From JBHHYS01 sp046757645 (GTDB lineage Bacteria; Acidobacteriota; Terriglobia; Acidiferrales; 2-02-FULL-67-57), in NCBI GenBank assembly GCA_046757645.1, contig JBHHYS010000020.1:1-31953 (forward strand): DNA of 31,953 nt. Reading direction: 5' to 3'. This document shows, piece by piece, positions 1 through 6,688 of this stretch (positions are counted from its first letter, which is position 1; every line of letters starts with the position of its first letter). Position numbers and translations under genes: made by a program. Below the pieces are notes generated by a model. That model saw only the letters and a list, made by a program, of their open reading frames with translations. It was not told the DNA's origin and did not search any database.

Positions 1-65
1 TGCGCGCCGGGCGCGCCTACCAGCAGGCCACCGACTGGCACACCCGCCGCCCGCCGCTTACTTAG
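1..65 (+). CDS. C-terminal end of an unidentified upstream gene (partial)
   Basis: Frame 3 is open from the window edge to a TAG at 63-65 and reads RAGRAYQQATDWHTRRPPLT. This looks like protein-coding sequence and is better than the other two forward frames. Only about 20 residues are visible, so no family can be named. It would overlap the end of the convergent minus-strand gene at 58 by 8 bp. It could also be chance read-through in GC-rich DNA. Confidence 0.3.
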   Translation, partial: RAGRAYQQATDWHTRRPPLT

Positions 66-828
66 CCCGCGCCGGCACGGGCTCGCGCACGCGCTCGTAG
101 TTGGTGAAGCGAACAATCAGGCGGGCGCGCACCGGCTGCCCTTGGCGGACGCGGATGACGTCGTCGGCGCCCACGTAAGTGGTGAACAGATAGTCGTCCA
201 CTGGTTCGCGGAAGATTTCTACGCGCTCAAAGTAACCCTTCAGGGCGCCCCGTCGGGGGCGGGTGGAGCGACTGCGTCCGAGGGCGCGGACAATGTCGAG
301 TTTGTTGGTGTCCACCCAGACGACGCCTTCAAAGAAGCGCTCAAGGCCGTGGGGCACTTCGCGGGGGTCGAGGCGAAAAAGGTAGGTGTCGACCTCGTCC
401 AGGCGCTCCCGGGACAAGTAGGTGATCTGGTAGCGGGGAATCTCCTCCGGCGCCAGGATGAACAGGGGAATAAACTCCAAGTCGGTGAGCTCAATCCGGC
501 GAACATCCAGATAGAGCAGGTCGGTACGGGGGTTTTCCAGCACGCGGGCGCGGCGGCGGCCGCTGGCGTCAAAGCCCACCTCGGCCACCTGCTCGAACTC
601 GCCCACCACCCGGTCGTCCTCCCCGAGCTCTTGAATCTTTACCCGCAAGCGGTAGCGGTAGAGGGCGTGGGCGGTCGCGTATTCCACCTCTTTCTCGGCG
701 AAGCGGCGAACGATCTCTTCGAGGGGCGCGGAAGGCGCCTGGCTCTGGGGGGCGGCCGCCCCGGCAGTCAGCCACAGGAGGGCCGCGGGGAGAAAGCACA
801 GGGGGCGGCAGCGCTCGGGGCTACGCAC
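58..828 (-). CDS. Secreted hypothetical protein
   Basis: This 256-aa protein starts with GTG. Residues about 8-30 form a hydrophobic stretch (FLPAALLWLTAGAAA) followed by a small-residue region, as expected for a Sec signal peptide, so a periplasmic or outer-membrane-associated location is inferred. The rest alternates short beta-like segments with charged turns (LYRYRLRVKIQELGED, FFEGVVWVDTNKLDIVRALG, YLFTTYVGADD). The motif 'VWVD...DIVRALG' with a preceding 'yLFRLDP' recalls outer-membrane lipoprotein-sorting-like proteins (LolA/LolB fold) that are common in Acidobacteria, but I do not see enough to assign that family. No convincing Shine-Dalgarno precedes the start. The gene converges on the partial gene at the window edge. 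Function unknown. Confidence 0.75.
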   Translation of the reverse strand: MRSPERCRPLCFLPAALLWLTAGAAAPQSQAPSAPLEEIVRRFAEKEVEYATAHALYRYRLRVKIQELGEDDRVVGEFEQVAEVGFDASGRRRARVLENPRTDLLYLDVRRIELTDLEFIPLFILAPEEIPRYQITYLSRERLDEVDTYLFRLDPREVPHGLERFFEGVVWVDTNKLDIVRALGRSRSTRPRRGALKGYFERVEIFREPVDDYLFTTYVGADDVIRVRQGQPVRARLIVRFTNYERVREPVPARAK

Positions 829-1009
829 GGCAGAGAAGATAGCACGGAGCCCGCGGAAGGTTGGGGAGGATTCCCCCCCGGGGACACGGCAGGCGGGACG
901 GGCCGGACAAGCGTCGCCCAGAGAAGTTCAAGCGGAGTCGTCCGCGAGGCCGGCGGCTAGGCGGGCGTTTCGCGCTCGACCCGAGGGCTCTTTTGAGGCG
1001 TCCTCTGGG

Positions 1010-1132
1010 TTAGCTCTGCGGGGGGCGCCGAAAAGGGCTGGGGAGTTCGTGAGCGGAGTTCCGGCGGTTGCGTAAGGCTCCAACCAAGACACCGGCGACG
1101 ATGACTCCAGCCAAAATAGCTAGGGCATACAT
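1010..1132 (-). CDS. Small single-pass membrane peptide (40 aa)
   Basis: The peptide has a hydrophobic helix at residues 1-20 (MYALAILAGVIVAGVLVGAL), then an Arg-rich turn (RNRRN) and a polar tail, consistent with one membrane span with its C-terminus in the cytoplasm. An AGGAG box lies at 1146-1150, 13 nt before the ATG, which is a little far. A near-consensus promoter sits upstream on the same strand (1325-1353) and would give a leader of about 185 nt. I recognise no family. The promoter and box support translation, but the ORF is short enough to be accidental. Confidence 0.35.
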   Translation of the reverse strand: MYALAILAGVIVAGVLVGALRNRRNSAHELPSPFRRPPQS

Positions 1133-1324
1133 AGGGGACCTGTCACTCCTTTATAGGTTGAGTTTGGCTCGGGAACCGCGACCGCATCTGCTATTCCACC
1201 TGAGCGCCCGGGGAGTTCCCGGCTCCCCGCGCACTCGCGCCTGAAACCTTCTTGGCTTCTTACCGAGGAGGAAGCACTGCGCCAGAAGAGCCCACCCTAG
1301 CGGGAAGACAAAAAGGAAGCGAAG

Positions 1325-1353
1325 ATTCTAGGGTCCCCCGGCGAGGTTGTCAA
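1325..1353 (-). promoter_or_regulatory. Strong sigma70-type promoter on the minus strand
   Basis: On the minus strand TTGACA (1353-1348, perfect) is followed by a 17-nt spacer and TAGAAT (1330-1325, 5 of 6). The predicted start of transcription is near 1318. The nearest downstream start codon is the ATG of the 40-aa membrane peptide at 1132, so the transcript would carry a long leader. In that leader GGGGAG and CTCCCC (forward-strand positions about 1208-1226) can form a hairpin flanked by GCGC/GCGC. Confidence 0.55.
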
Positions 1354-1516
1354 GCCCCGATTCCACTTTGCCCACTATAACTTTGTGCGGATTCACCAAT
1401 CGCCTAGAATGACGCCCGCTATGGCGGCGCGAGTCACACAGCATCTGTGGACCTCAGAGGAGCTCATTGAAGACGCCGATGGGTAGCAAGTAGATATCAC
1501 ATCTCCGCCTCCCGTT

Positions 1517-1813
1517 TTAACGTTCACTTCTCTCGCTCATCTGCTCCAACAATACGAAAGACTTTTCATCAGCAGGAACCTGCGGTGTCCCGAGGCGTAC
1601 AAGTTGTCTTTGAACCATACCAGTTTTTTCATCTGGTGAAACTTCGGAAAGGACACCAAACGGAATTTCTGCGGCTTCGGAACGCCTTTGATCTGAAGGC
1701 AGCGGCTTTGGTGAGGATGACGGCGCTTCGACGCCGCGTGGCTCGAGGTCAACCCGGACGCGGTGAGCGTACCGGAAGAAAAGAAAGCAAGAGAAGAAAA
1801 ACAGGAGTAGCAT
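1517..1813 (-). CDS. Possible small membrane-anchored protein (98 aa)
   Basis: From ATG 1813 the frame gives a very hydrophobic N-terminus (LLLFFFSCFLFF) followed by an 80-residue hydrophilic tail rich in Glu, Pro and Ser (for example VDLEPRGVEAP and EIPFGVLSEVSPDEK). The tail composition looks protein-like. There is no clear ribosome binding site, third-position GC is lower than in neighbouring genes, and the frame stays open far upstream through the antisense of the next gene. Treat as tentative. The forward strand here (1585-1869) gives only an Arg-rich translation that looks non-coding. Confidence 0.22.
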   Translation of the reverse strand: MLLLFFFSCFLFFRYAHRVRVDLEPRGVEAPSSSPKPLPSDQRRSEAAEIPFGVLSEVSPDEKTGMVQRQLVRLGTPQVPADEKSFVLLEQMSERSER

Positions 1814-1861
1814 CGGCGGGGCGGCGGGCGCTGGAGTCGGCGAACGGCGCCGGGGGGCGAA

Positions 1862-2593
1862 ATGTTTGAGCGGCAGCGAGCGGTGATGACCGCCGCGGGC
1901 GTGGGCTACCTGCTGAGCGGCTTCCTGGTGTCGCTGAGCGCCGGCTCCGCCTATTCCGTCTCCCAGAAGGACCCCTATCGCCTCACCCGCGACTGGGACC
2001 AGTGGCTCACTCAGCGAAGCCAACACATCGGCGTGGGGGTGCTGGCCGGGCTGCTCTTGTTCACGGTGTTGCTGGCGGGGCTGCTGGTGTTTCTGGCCGT
2101 AGCCGCTCGGGCCCAGCGGCTCCATCCGACCTCCGCCACGCTGGGCGGGATTCTTCTGACCGCGGCGATGCTCTCCCTGGGAGCGGTGGCAGTGTGGATC
2201 GGCGTAATCGCGCCCTACGCCGCCCTGCAATACCAGTGGGCACCCGATCCCGCCACCCGGCAGGCCCTGCTGGTCGAAGCCCGCTTCGGCGAACATCTGG
2301 TGCGGCTGGGGCTTTGGTGCTTTCTGGGCTTCGCGGCGCTGGGCTTGTATTTCCTGGGCCGGGCGCTGCGTGGGGAACGGGGCTGGCTGCCGAGTGTGCT
2401 CAAGCTGGCGGCGGCGCTGATCCTGCTCCACCTCCCGGTGCAACTCTACCTGGCACGGGAAAGCCTGCTCAACGACCACTACGTCGGCTGGCTGGCGGTT
2501 CTCGATCAATTCCTGTTGTGGGGGAGCTTGGCGCTGGCTTGTTATTTTTGCGCTCGGTGGCTGCGAACGGTCGGGCGCACTCTGCCCCCGTAG
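1862..2593 (+). CDS. Multi-pass integral membrane protein of unknown function
   Basis: This 243-aa protein is strongly hydrophobic with about six predicted membrane spans: near residues 9-30, 56-82, 92-117, 146-168, 178-198 and 213-233. Short polar loops carry the charges (QKDPYRLTRDWDQWL, WAPDPATRQ, ALRGERG). The start ATG follows a G-rich stretch (GGGGGGCGAA) that can act as a ribosome binding site. No catalytic motif or known family is recognised. It lies 78 bp upstream of another membrane-associated hypothetical gene on the same strand, so the two may be co-transcribed. Confidence 0.75.
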   Translation: MFERQRAVMTAAGVGYLLSGFLVSLSAGSAYSVSQKDPYRLTRDWDQWLTQRSQHIGVGVLAGLLLFTVLLAGLLVFLAVAARAQRLHPTSATLGGILLTAAMLSLGAVAVWIGVIAPYAALQYQWAPDPATRQALLVEARFGEHLVRLGLWCFLGFAALGLYFLGRALRGERGWLPSVLKLAAALILLHLPVQLYLARESLLNDHYVGWLAVLDQFLLWGSLALACYFCARWLRTVGRTLPP

Positions 2594-2671
2594 TCACGTG
2601 AAGCGGCGGCCAAGGGAGGCCGTCGTCGCCCGGAGGGTGGTGCAGACCCGAACCTCCTCGCGTGCTGAGCC

Positions 2672-3367
2672 ATGTTGAGCTACATCGCGGGCCTCGTGCT
2701 TTCGCTGCTGCCCGAGCGCTACCGCCGTCGGTGGTGGTCGGGGTCGAGCGTAAGTTTGCATCCCGCCGCTTTCACCTCTGGTCTGGCGCAGTTCCTCGGC
2801 TGTTTATTGATCTTTATCCTTCGCTACGTCGATTTTTTCCAGCGGCGGGTGCAGGACTTGGGCGGGCGGATGACCGATGCGGCAGCCGAGGAGTTGCTGC
2901 GCCGCAGCGATGTGCAGTACGGGATGGGATTTGTCACCACGCTGGAATACGCTTTGCAGCCACTTTCCTTGCTTCTGGTCTATTTCGCGCTGGAGGGGGC
3001 GGTGCGGCTCTGCGGCGCGGCTTTCACCGAGGAGATTCTGGGAACACTCCCCTTGCACGTGGTGGCATGGGCGCACGAACGAGTGGAGCGAGTGCGCGCT
3101 GAACGGGCCCTGGGGCCCAGAGTGGCGGACACGGTCGAGCGGGGCGACGGCAAGGAGTATGACGTGCGCATCGCCAGCTGTCGCCCAAAGTCGAACTGGG
3201 ACCGGCTGGTGACGGTGGCCTTTGAAGAGGAGTTCTACGAGGTGGTGAAGGAGGAGCAAGGCAGCCCGCCCCGCCGCTTTGTCTATTTGTTGCGGAAGAT
3301 GCCTCCGGGCAAGGTCATCCGCGGCCTTCACCACTACCGCCCCGACGAATCCCTGGAGAATCAATAG
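2672..3367 (+). CDS. Membrane-associated hypothetical protein
   Basis: This 231-aa protein has an N-terminal hydrophobic segment (MLSYIAGLVLSLLPERYRRRWW), two further likely spans (residues about 32-50, FTSGLAQFLGCLLIFILRY, and about 90-112, LEYALQPLSLLLVYFALEGAVRL), and a soluble C-terminal half from about residue 135. The soluble part includes WDRLVTVAFEEEFYEVVKEEQG and FVYLLRKMPPGKVIRG, which look like beta strands of a small domain. No family is recognised. The same strand and short gap to the preceding membrane gene suggest a shared transcript. The gene ends 16 nt before the -35 element of the next promoter. Confidence 0.75.
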   Translation: MLSYIAGLVLSLLPERYRRRWWSGSSVSLHPAAFTSGLAQFLGCLLIFILRYVDFFQRRVQDLGGRMTDAAAEELLRRSDVQYGMGFVTTLEYALQPLSLLLVYFALEGAVRLCGAAFTEEILGTLPLHVVAWAHERVERVRAERALGPRVADTVERGDGKEYDVRIASCRPKSNWDRLVTVAFEEEFYEVVKEEQGSPPRRFVYLLRKMPPGKVIRGLHHYRPDESLENQ

Positions 3368-3383
3368 CGGAGCCAGCCGCGGC

Positions 3384-3413
3384 TTGACAATCCCGCCGCA
3401 GTTCGCATAGCGT
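3384..3413 (+). promoter_or_regulatory. Predicted promoter of the SAM hydroxide adenosyltransferase gene
   Basis: TTGACA (3384-3389, perfect -35), an 18-nt spacer and TAGCGT (3408-3413, weak -10). It lies just after the stop of the preceding gene and about 55 bp before the next start codon. Confidence 0.4.
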
Positions 3414-3468
3414 CGAGCTTGCCTCAATCGCGCGCTCGCTTGCTGGGCTCGGCAGGCGGGTGGGAACC

Positions 3469-4269
3469 ATGCCGCGACCCATCGTCACCCTGACCACCGA
3501 CTTCGGCTCCTCCGATTACTACGTGGGAGCGATGAAGGGAGTAATCCTCAGCGTCTGTCCCGAGGCCGAGATCATCGACCTCTGTCACCACTGCCTGCCC
3601 TATGACGTCCTCGATGCCGCTTTCACCTTGGCGCAGAGCTACGCCTACTACCCGCCACGCACCGTGCACGTAGTGGTGGTGGATCCGGGCGTGGGCACCG
3701 AGCGCCGGCCCATCCTGGTGCGCGGCGACCGGCACTTTTTCGTGGCCCCCGACAACGGGGTGCTCACCCTCATCTACGCCCAGCAGGAGAAGCTCACCGT
3801 CTACCACATCACCAGCGAGCACTACTTCCGCCGGCCGGTCAGCCATACCTTCCACGCCCGGGACATCTTCGCGTCCGTCACCGGTTGGCTGGCCCGGGGG
3901 CTGGAGCCGCGGCTGTTCGGCGAAGAGATCAAGGACTACGCTCGGCTGGCGGTGCCCAAGGCGCAGGCAGTGATGGAAAAATCCTGGAAGGGGGTGGTGC
4001 TGAAGGTTGACCGCTTCGGCAACCTCATCACCAATATCGCCGCTGCCGACTGCCCCACGCTCTTCGCCACGCCCACGCCCCGCTTCAAACTCACCGCCGG
4101 GGGCAAGGAAATCACCAAGCTGCTGCCGAACTACGCCGCGGGCAGGGAGAATGAAGTTTTTGCCTTGCTGGGCTCTTCGGGCTACTTGGAAATCGCCACC
4201 AACCGCGGTGGCGCCGCCCGGCTGCTGGGCCTCAACCGCGGCGCCGAAGTCACCCTGGAACTCATCTAG
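3469..4269 (+). CDS. S-adenosyl-L-methionine hydroxide adenosyltransferase (SAM_HAT / DUF62 family)
   Basis: Enzymes of this family split SAM with hydroxide into adenosine and methionine. They are relatives of the SAM-dependent fluorinase and chlorinase. The protein (266 aa from ATG 3469; a GTG at 3460 is also possible) has the family opening TLTTDFG..D.YVGAMKG at residues 8-24. It also has DPGVGTERR (D72, R79/R80) and HTFHARDIF (about 126-134), which correspond to the family's Asp-Arg-His catalytic set. The C-terminal half (KVDRFGNLITNI, LLGSSGYLEIATN) matches the beta-barrel SAM_HAT_C domain. Length is typical. The gene ends directly against a REP-type repeat block. Confidence 0.9.
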   Translation: MPRPIVTLTTDFGSSDYYVGAMKGVILSVCPEAEIIDLCHHCLPYDVLDAAFTLAQSYAYYPPRTVHVVVVDPGVGTERRPILVRGDRHFFVAPDNGVLTLIYAQQEKLTVYHITSEHYFRRPVSHTFHARDIFASVTGWLARGLEPRLFGEEIKDYARLAVPKAQAVMEKSWKGVVLKVDRFGNLITNIAAADCPTLFATPTPRFKLTAGGKEITKLLPNYAAGRENEVFALLGSSGYLEIATNRGGAARLLGLNRGAEVTLELI

Positions 4270-4270
4270 A

Positions 4271-4511
4271 CAAACCGCGGGTACCCCGCCGGGAATCCGC
4301 GCTACCCCACGAACCCGGTAGCGCAAGTTGCCCGAACGCCCTGGTGACGCGCCACCTCACGAACCCAGTAGCGCAGGTTGCCCGGACGCGCAGCGGACCG
4401 GGCTACCTGCGGCCGGCTCAGACAAACCGCGGGTACCCCGCCGGGAATCCGCGCGCTACCCCATCAATCCGGTGGACAAACCGCGGGTTGGCTACGAGCA
4501 ACCCGCGCTAC
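4271..4511. repeat. REP/BIME-like palindromic repeat block A
   Basis: This intergenic mosaic of imperfect palindromes recurs at 9073, 9783 and 11301. Its parts are an inverted-orientation hairpin (stem arms 4276-4286 and 4292-4302), a truncated head (GTAGCGCAAGTTGCC, about 4318-4332), and a full plus-strand unit. In the full unit GTAG 4368-4371 is followed by a hairpin with arms 4373-4385 and 4398-4410. Then come a second inverted hairpin (about 4428-4457) and a perfect 9-bp stem (4482-4490 with 4499-4507). Reading toward each hairpin, the head is GTAGCGC(A/G)GGT, with GTAG on the plus strand for one type and on the minus strand for the other. The last minus-strand GTAG (4511-4508) supplies the TAG stop of the CBS-domain gene. 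Confidence 0.8.
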
Positions 4512-5839
4512 CCCGAGGTGCGGATGCGCTCGATTTTGACCCGGGCCACCCGCTGGGCGTCCATTTCCAGCACCGTAAAGCGCAGGCCGTCGTAGAGAAA
4601 CGATTCGCCCCCTTGGGGGATGGCCCCCAGGCGATTGAGGATGAACCCAGCCAGGGTTTCAAACCCGGGCCCGGTGGGCAACTCGATGCGGTGCTGGTTT
4701 TCGAGGTCGTGCAGGCTGATGCGGGCGTCCAGCACCATCCCGCCTTCCGTCAGCCGGGCGGTGACCGGGGCGGCTTCGTATTCGTCCCGCACCTCCCCCA
4801 CAATCGGCTCCACGATGTCGGCCAGCGTCACCATCCCCTGCACGCTGCCGTACTCGTCCACCACCAGAGCAATGTGGCGGCGCTTGCGGCGGAGATCTTC
4901 GAGCAGGGCAGCCAGGCGCTTGGTTTCGGGCACGAAGAGAACCTCGCGCACGAACTGCCGCAGGTCGAAGGGCGGCAGCGCCTGGCCGCGCTCGGCCCGC
5001 CGCATTCGCTCTCCGATGTGCTGAAAGAGGTCCTTGGCGTGCAACACCCCCACCACCTGCTCGGGGGTGCCTTCGTAGATGGGGTAGCGGCTGCGGCGGT
5101 GCTGGCGGACGACTTCGAGCGCCTGCTCCAGCGAGGCGTTTGCGGGCAGAGAGACCATTTGGGCCCGGGGCACCATCACTTCGCGCACCTGCACCTCGCC
5201 CAGCTCCAGCGCCCCTTCGAGCATGCGCGCCTGCTGCGGTGACACCACCCCGGACTCTTGCACCTGGGTCAACAACAGCCGCAACTCTTCAGCCGAGCGC
5301 ACCAGCGCGTGCCCCACCGGGGCGCGGTAGCCCAGGACGCGCAGGATGGCGCTGCTGGCGCGCTCGAAGAGGTCAATCAGCACCCGGAAGCCCGCCATAA
5401 ACACGGCCATGGGGCGGGCGATGACCAGCGCCACCTTTTCCGCCCGTTGCAGCGCCATGCTCTTCGGCACCAGCTCGCCCAACACCACGTGCATGGTGGT
5501 AATCGCCAGAAAGGCCACCGTGACCGCCACTGCGTGCGCCCAGGCCGTCGCCCAGGCCACGCCCACGCTCCGCAGCAGCGGCTCGAGCAATCCGGCCAGC
5601 GTCAGCTCCCCCAGCCAGCCTAGCGCCAGGCTGGACATGGTAATGCCGAGCTGTACGCCGGAGAGGATGCGGTCGAGCTCCTTCAAGAGGGACTCGACCC
5701 GGGCGGCGCGGGGGTCGCCGGCTCGCTTCAGCTCCTGGACGCGGGTGGGGCGCACCGCCACCAGGGAGAATTCGCAGGCGACAAAAAAGGCGTTGGCCCC
5801 CACCAGCAGCAACACCACGAAGATGTAAACCAGGAACAC
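4508..5839 (-). CDS. CNNM/CBS/CorC-family membrane protein (UPF0053, hemolysin C-like)
   Basis: This 443-aa protein belongs to a family linked to Mg2+/Co2+ efflux or resistance; biochemical function varies between members. A CNNM (DUF21) membrane domain spans residues 1 to about 190, with hydrophobic segments near 1-22, 62-88, 98-122 and 137-158. It contains ACEFSLVAVR and GELVPKSMAL, which are typical of the family. Two CBS domains follow (about 215-275 and 295-350; VMVPRAQMVSLP, HIALVVDEYGSVQGMVTLADI). A CorC_HlyC domain closes the protein (about 360-440; MVLDARISLHDLE, TLAGFILNRLGAIPQGGE). The start is GTG at 5839 with weak purine-rich sequence upstream. Its TAG stop lies inside the GTAG of a repeat hairpin, so the last residues (RTSG) may have been set by repeat insertion. 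Confidence 0.9.
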   Translation of the reverse strand: MFLVYIFVVLLLVGANAFFVACEFSLVAVRPTRVQELKRAGDPRAARVESLLKELDRILSGVQLGITMSSLALGWLGELTLAGLLEPLLRSVGVAWATAWAHAVAVTVAFLAITTMHVVLGELVPKSMALQRAEKVALVIARPMAVFMAGFRVLIDLFERASSAILRVLGYRAPVGHALVRSAEELRLLLTQVQESGVVSPQQARMLEGALELGEVQVREVMVPRAQMVSLPANASLEQALEVVRQHRRSRYPIYEGTPEQVVGVLHAKDLFQHIGERMRRAERGQALPPFDLRQFVREVLFVPETKRLAALLEDLRRKRRHIALVVDEYGSVQGMVTLADIVEPIVGEVRDEYEAAPVTARLTEGGMVLDARISLHDLENQHRIELPTGPGFETLAGFILNRLGAIPQGGESFLYDGLRFTVLEMDAQRVARVKIERIRTSG

Positions 5840-6238
5840 TTCTGCCCTTGGCTTGTCCTTGAATCTATGGAGCTATTCTACCACCCCAGCCGCTCTCCTC
5901 CGCTTAGCCCCCGGCGGGCAGCGGGTTTGGCCGCTGCGGGTCAGCATCCGCCCTTACAGGAGCCAGACGGGCAATTTCTCTGAAGGACCGGTGGGGCGGG
6001 AATTTTTTTCGCGCGCCGCCGGTGACCTTTCCGTCCTCGCCGCGTCTAACCCGATGAGGCGGGAGCCCGGCAGATGATACAGGGCGGACCAGACCTGCGG
6101 GTGGGGTTCAGGCAGTACGCTGGCGGAAACGGACATCCCGGATCCTCCAGGGAAAAAGATTATATCTCCGGGAACATTTTCGCTGCCCGCTTCGTATTCC
6201 TGAGTGGAAGTTAAGGGGAATGGGGAAAGCGAGGGTGC
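5840..6238. other. Intergenic region without a supported gene
   Basis: This 399-bp spacer lies between divergent genes. Short open frames exist on both strands but have no family resemblance, no ribosome binding site and biased Arg/Pro composition. A T7 run near 6002-6010 follows a GC-rich, imperfectly palindromic stretch. A TAGAAT-like hexamer (minus strand, 5880-5875) could be a -10 for the CBS gene, but no matching -35 is seen. Confidence 0.5.
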
Positions 6239-6505
6239 ATGGTCCTCCGGTTGAATGAAAAGCTGACAATTGACAACCTGCGGAACTATCCCGCGGAAAC
6301 CGTGGAGCGGCTGCGGGCGCTGCTGGCCGCCGGAGCCCTAGCCCACGCGGACCCCCGCCGCAAGAACTTCTACGAGCTGGAGAACGGCACCCGGGTTTTC
6401 TATATCCACGTCTCCCCCAACGGCGGCAAAGTCCTGCTGCTGGCCACCTGGCCCAGGGAGAACCCGCCCGGGGCCGCTCAGCGCAACGACCGGGCCGCCG
6501 ACTAG
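6239..6505 (+). CDS. Small hypothetical protein (88 aa)
   Basis: The protein reads as a compact soluble domain. A leucine-patterned helix (LRNYPAETVERLRALLAAGA) is followed by a strand-rich half (FYELENGTRVFYIHVSP, GGKVLLLATWP) and a disordered tail. The start ATG follows GAGGG closely. The strand pattern, in which a Tyr/Ile strand precedes a Gly-Lys turn and a 'VLLLATW' strand, looks conserved-domain-like and I recall similar small Acidobacterial proteins. I cannot name a family or a function. It stands alone between divergent and downstream genes. Confidence 0.65.
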   Translation: MVLRLNEKLTIDNLRNYPAETVERLRALLAAGALAHADPRRKNFYELENGTRVFYIHVSPNGGKVLLLATWPRENPPGAAQRNDRAAD

Positions 6506-6644
6506 CAGGGCTCAGCATACCCGGCGGCGCTACGCTTAGCGCCGAGCCGCAGGACGCCAAGCCCCTCACTCACACTCCCCCGGGCCGATTCGCCTCGCCA
6601 ATCCTAAGCCGTCAAGCCCGGCGGCTCCCAGGCAGGCGCGATTG

Positions 6645-6673
6645 TTGTCCCCTCGCAACTCTTGCGCTAGGAT
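6645..6673 (+). promoter_or_regulatory. Predicted promoter of the penicillin-acylase-family gene
   Basis: TTGTCC (6645-6650, 4 of 6), a 17-nt spacer and TAGGAT (6668-6673, 4 of 6). Only 15 bp separate it from the ATG at 6689, so the 5' leader would be very short. No good Shine-Dalgarno is present, which fits near-leaderless initiation. Confidence 0.35.
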
Positions 6674-6688
6674 GGCCGCGCCCGGTGG

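Noticed and set aside
1010..1353. 6S RNA or a known riboswitch in the minus-strand leader
   Set aside because: The length would fit 6S RNA, but I could not fold it into one long rod with a central bubble and recognised no riboswitch core.
1517..2509. Long minus-strand open frame of 330 codons
   Set aside because: Most of it is antisense to the hydrophobic membrane gene at 1862-2593 and has Gln/His/Arg-rich composition typical of a shadow frame; only its last 98 codons are kept as a tentative feature.
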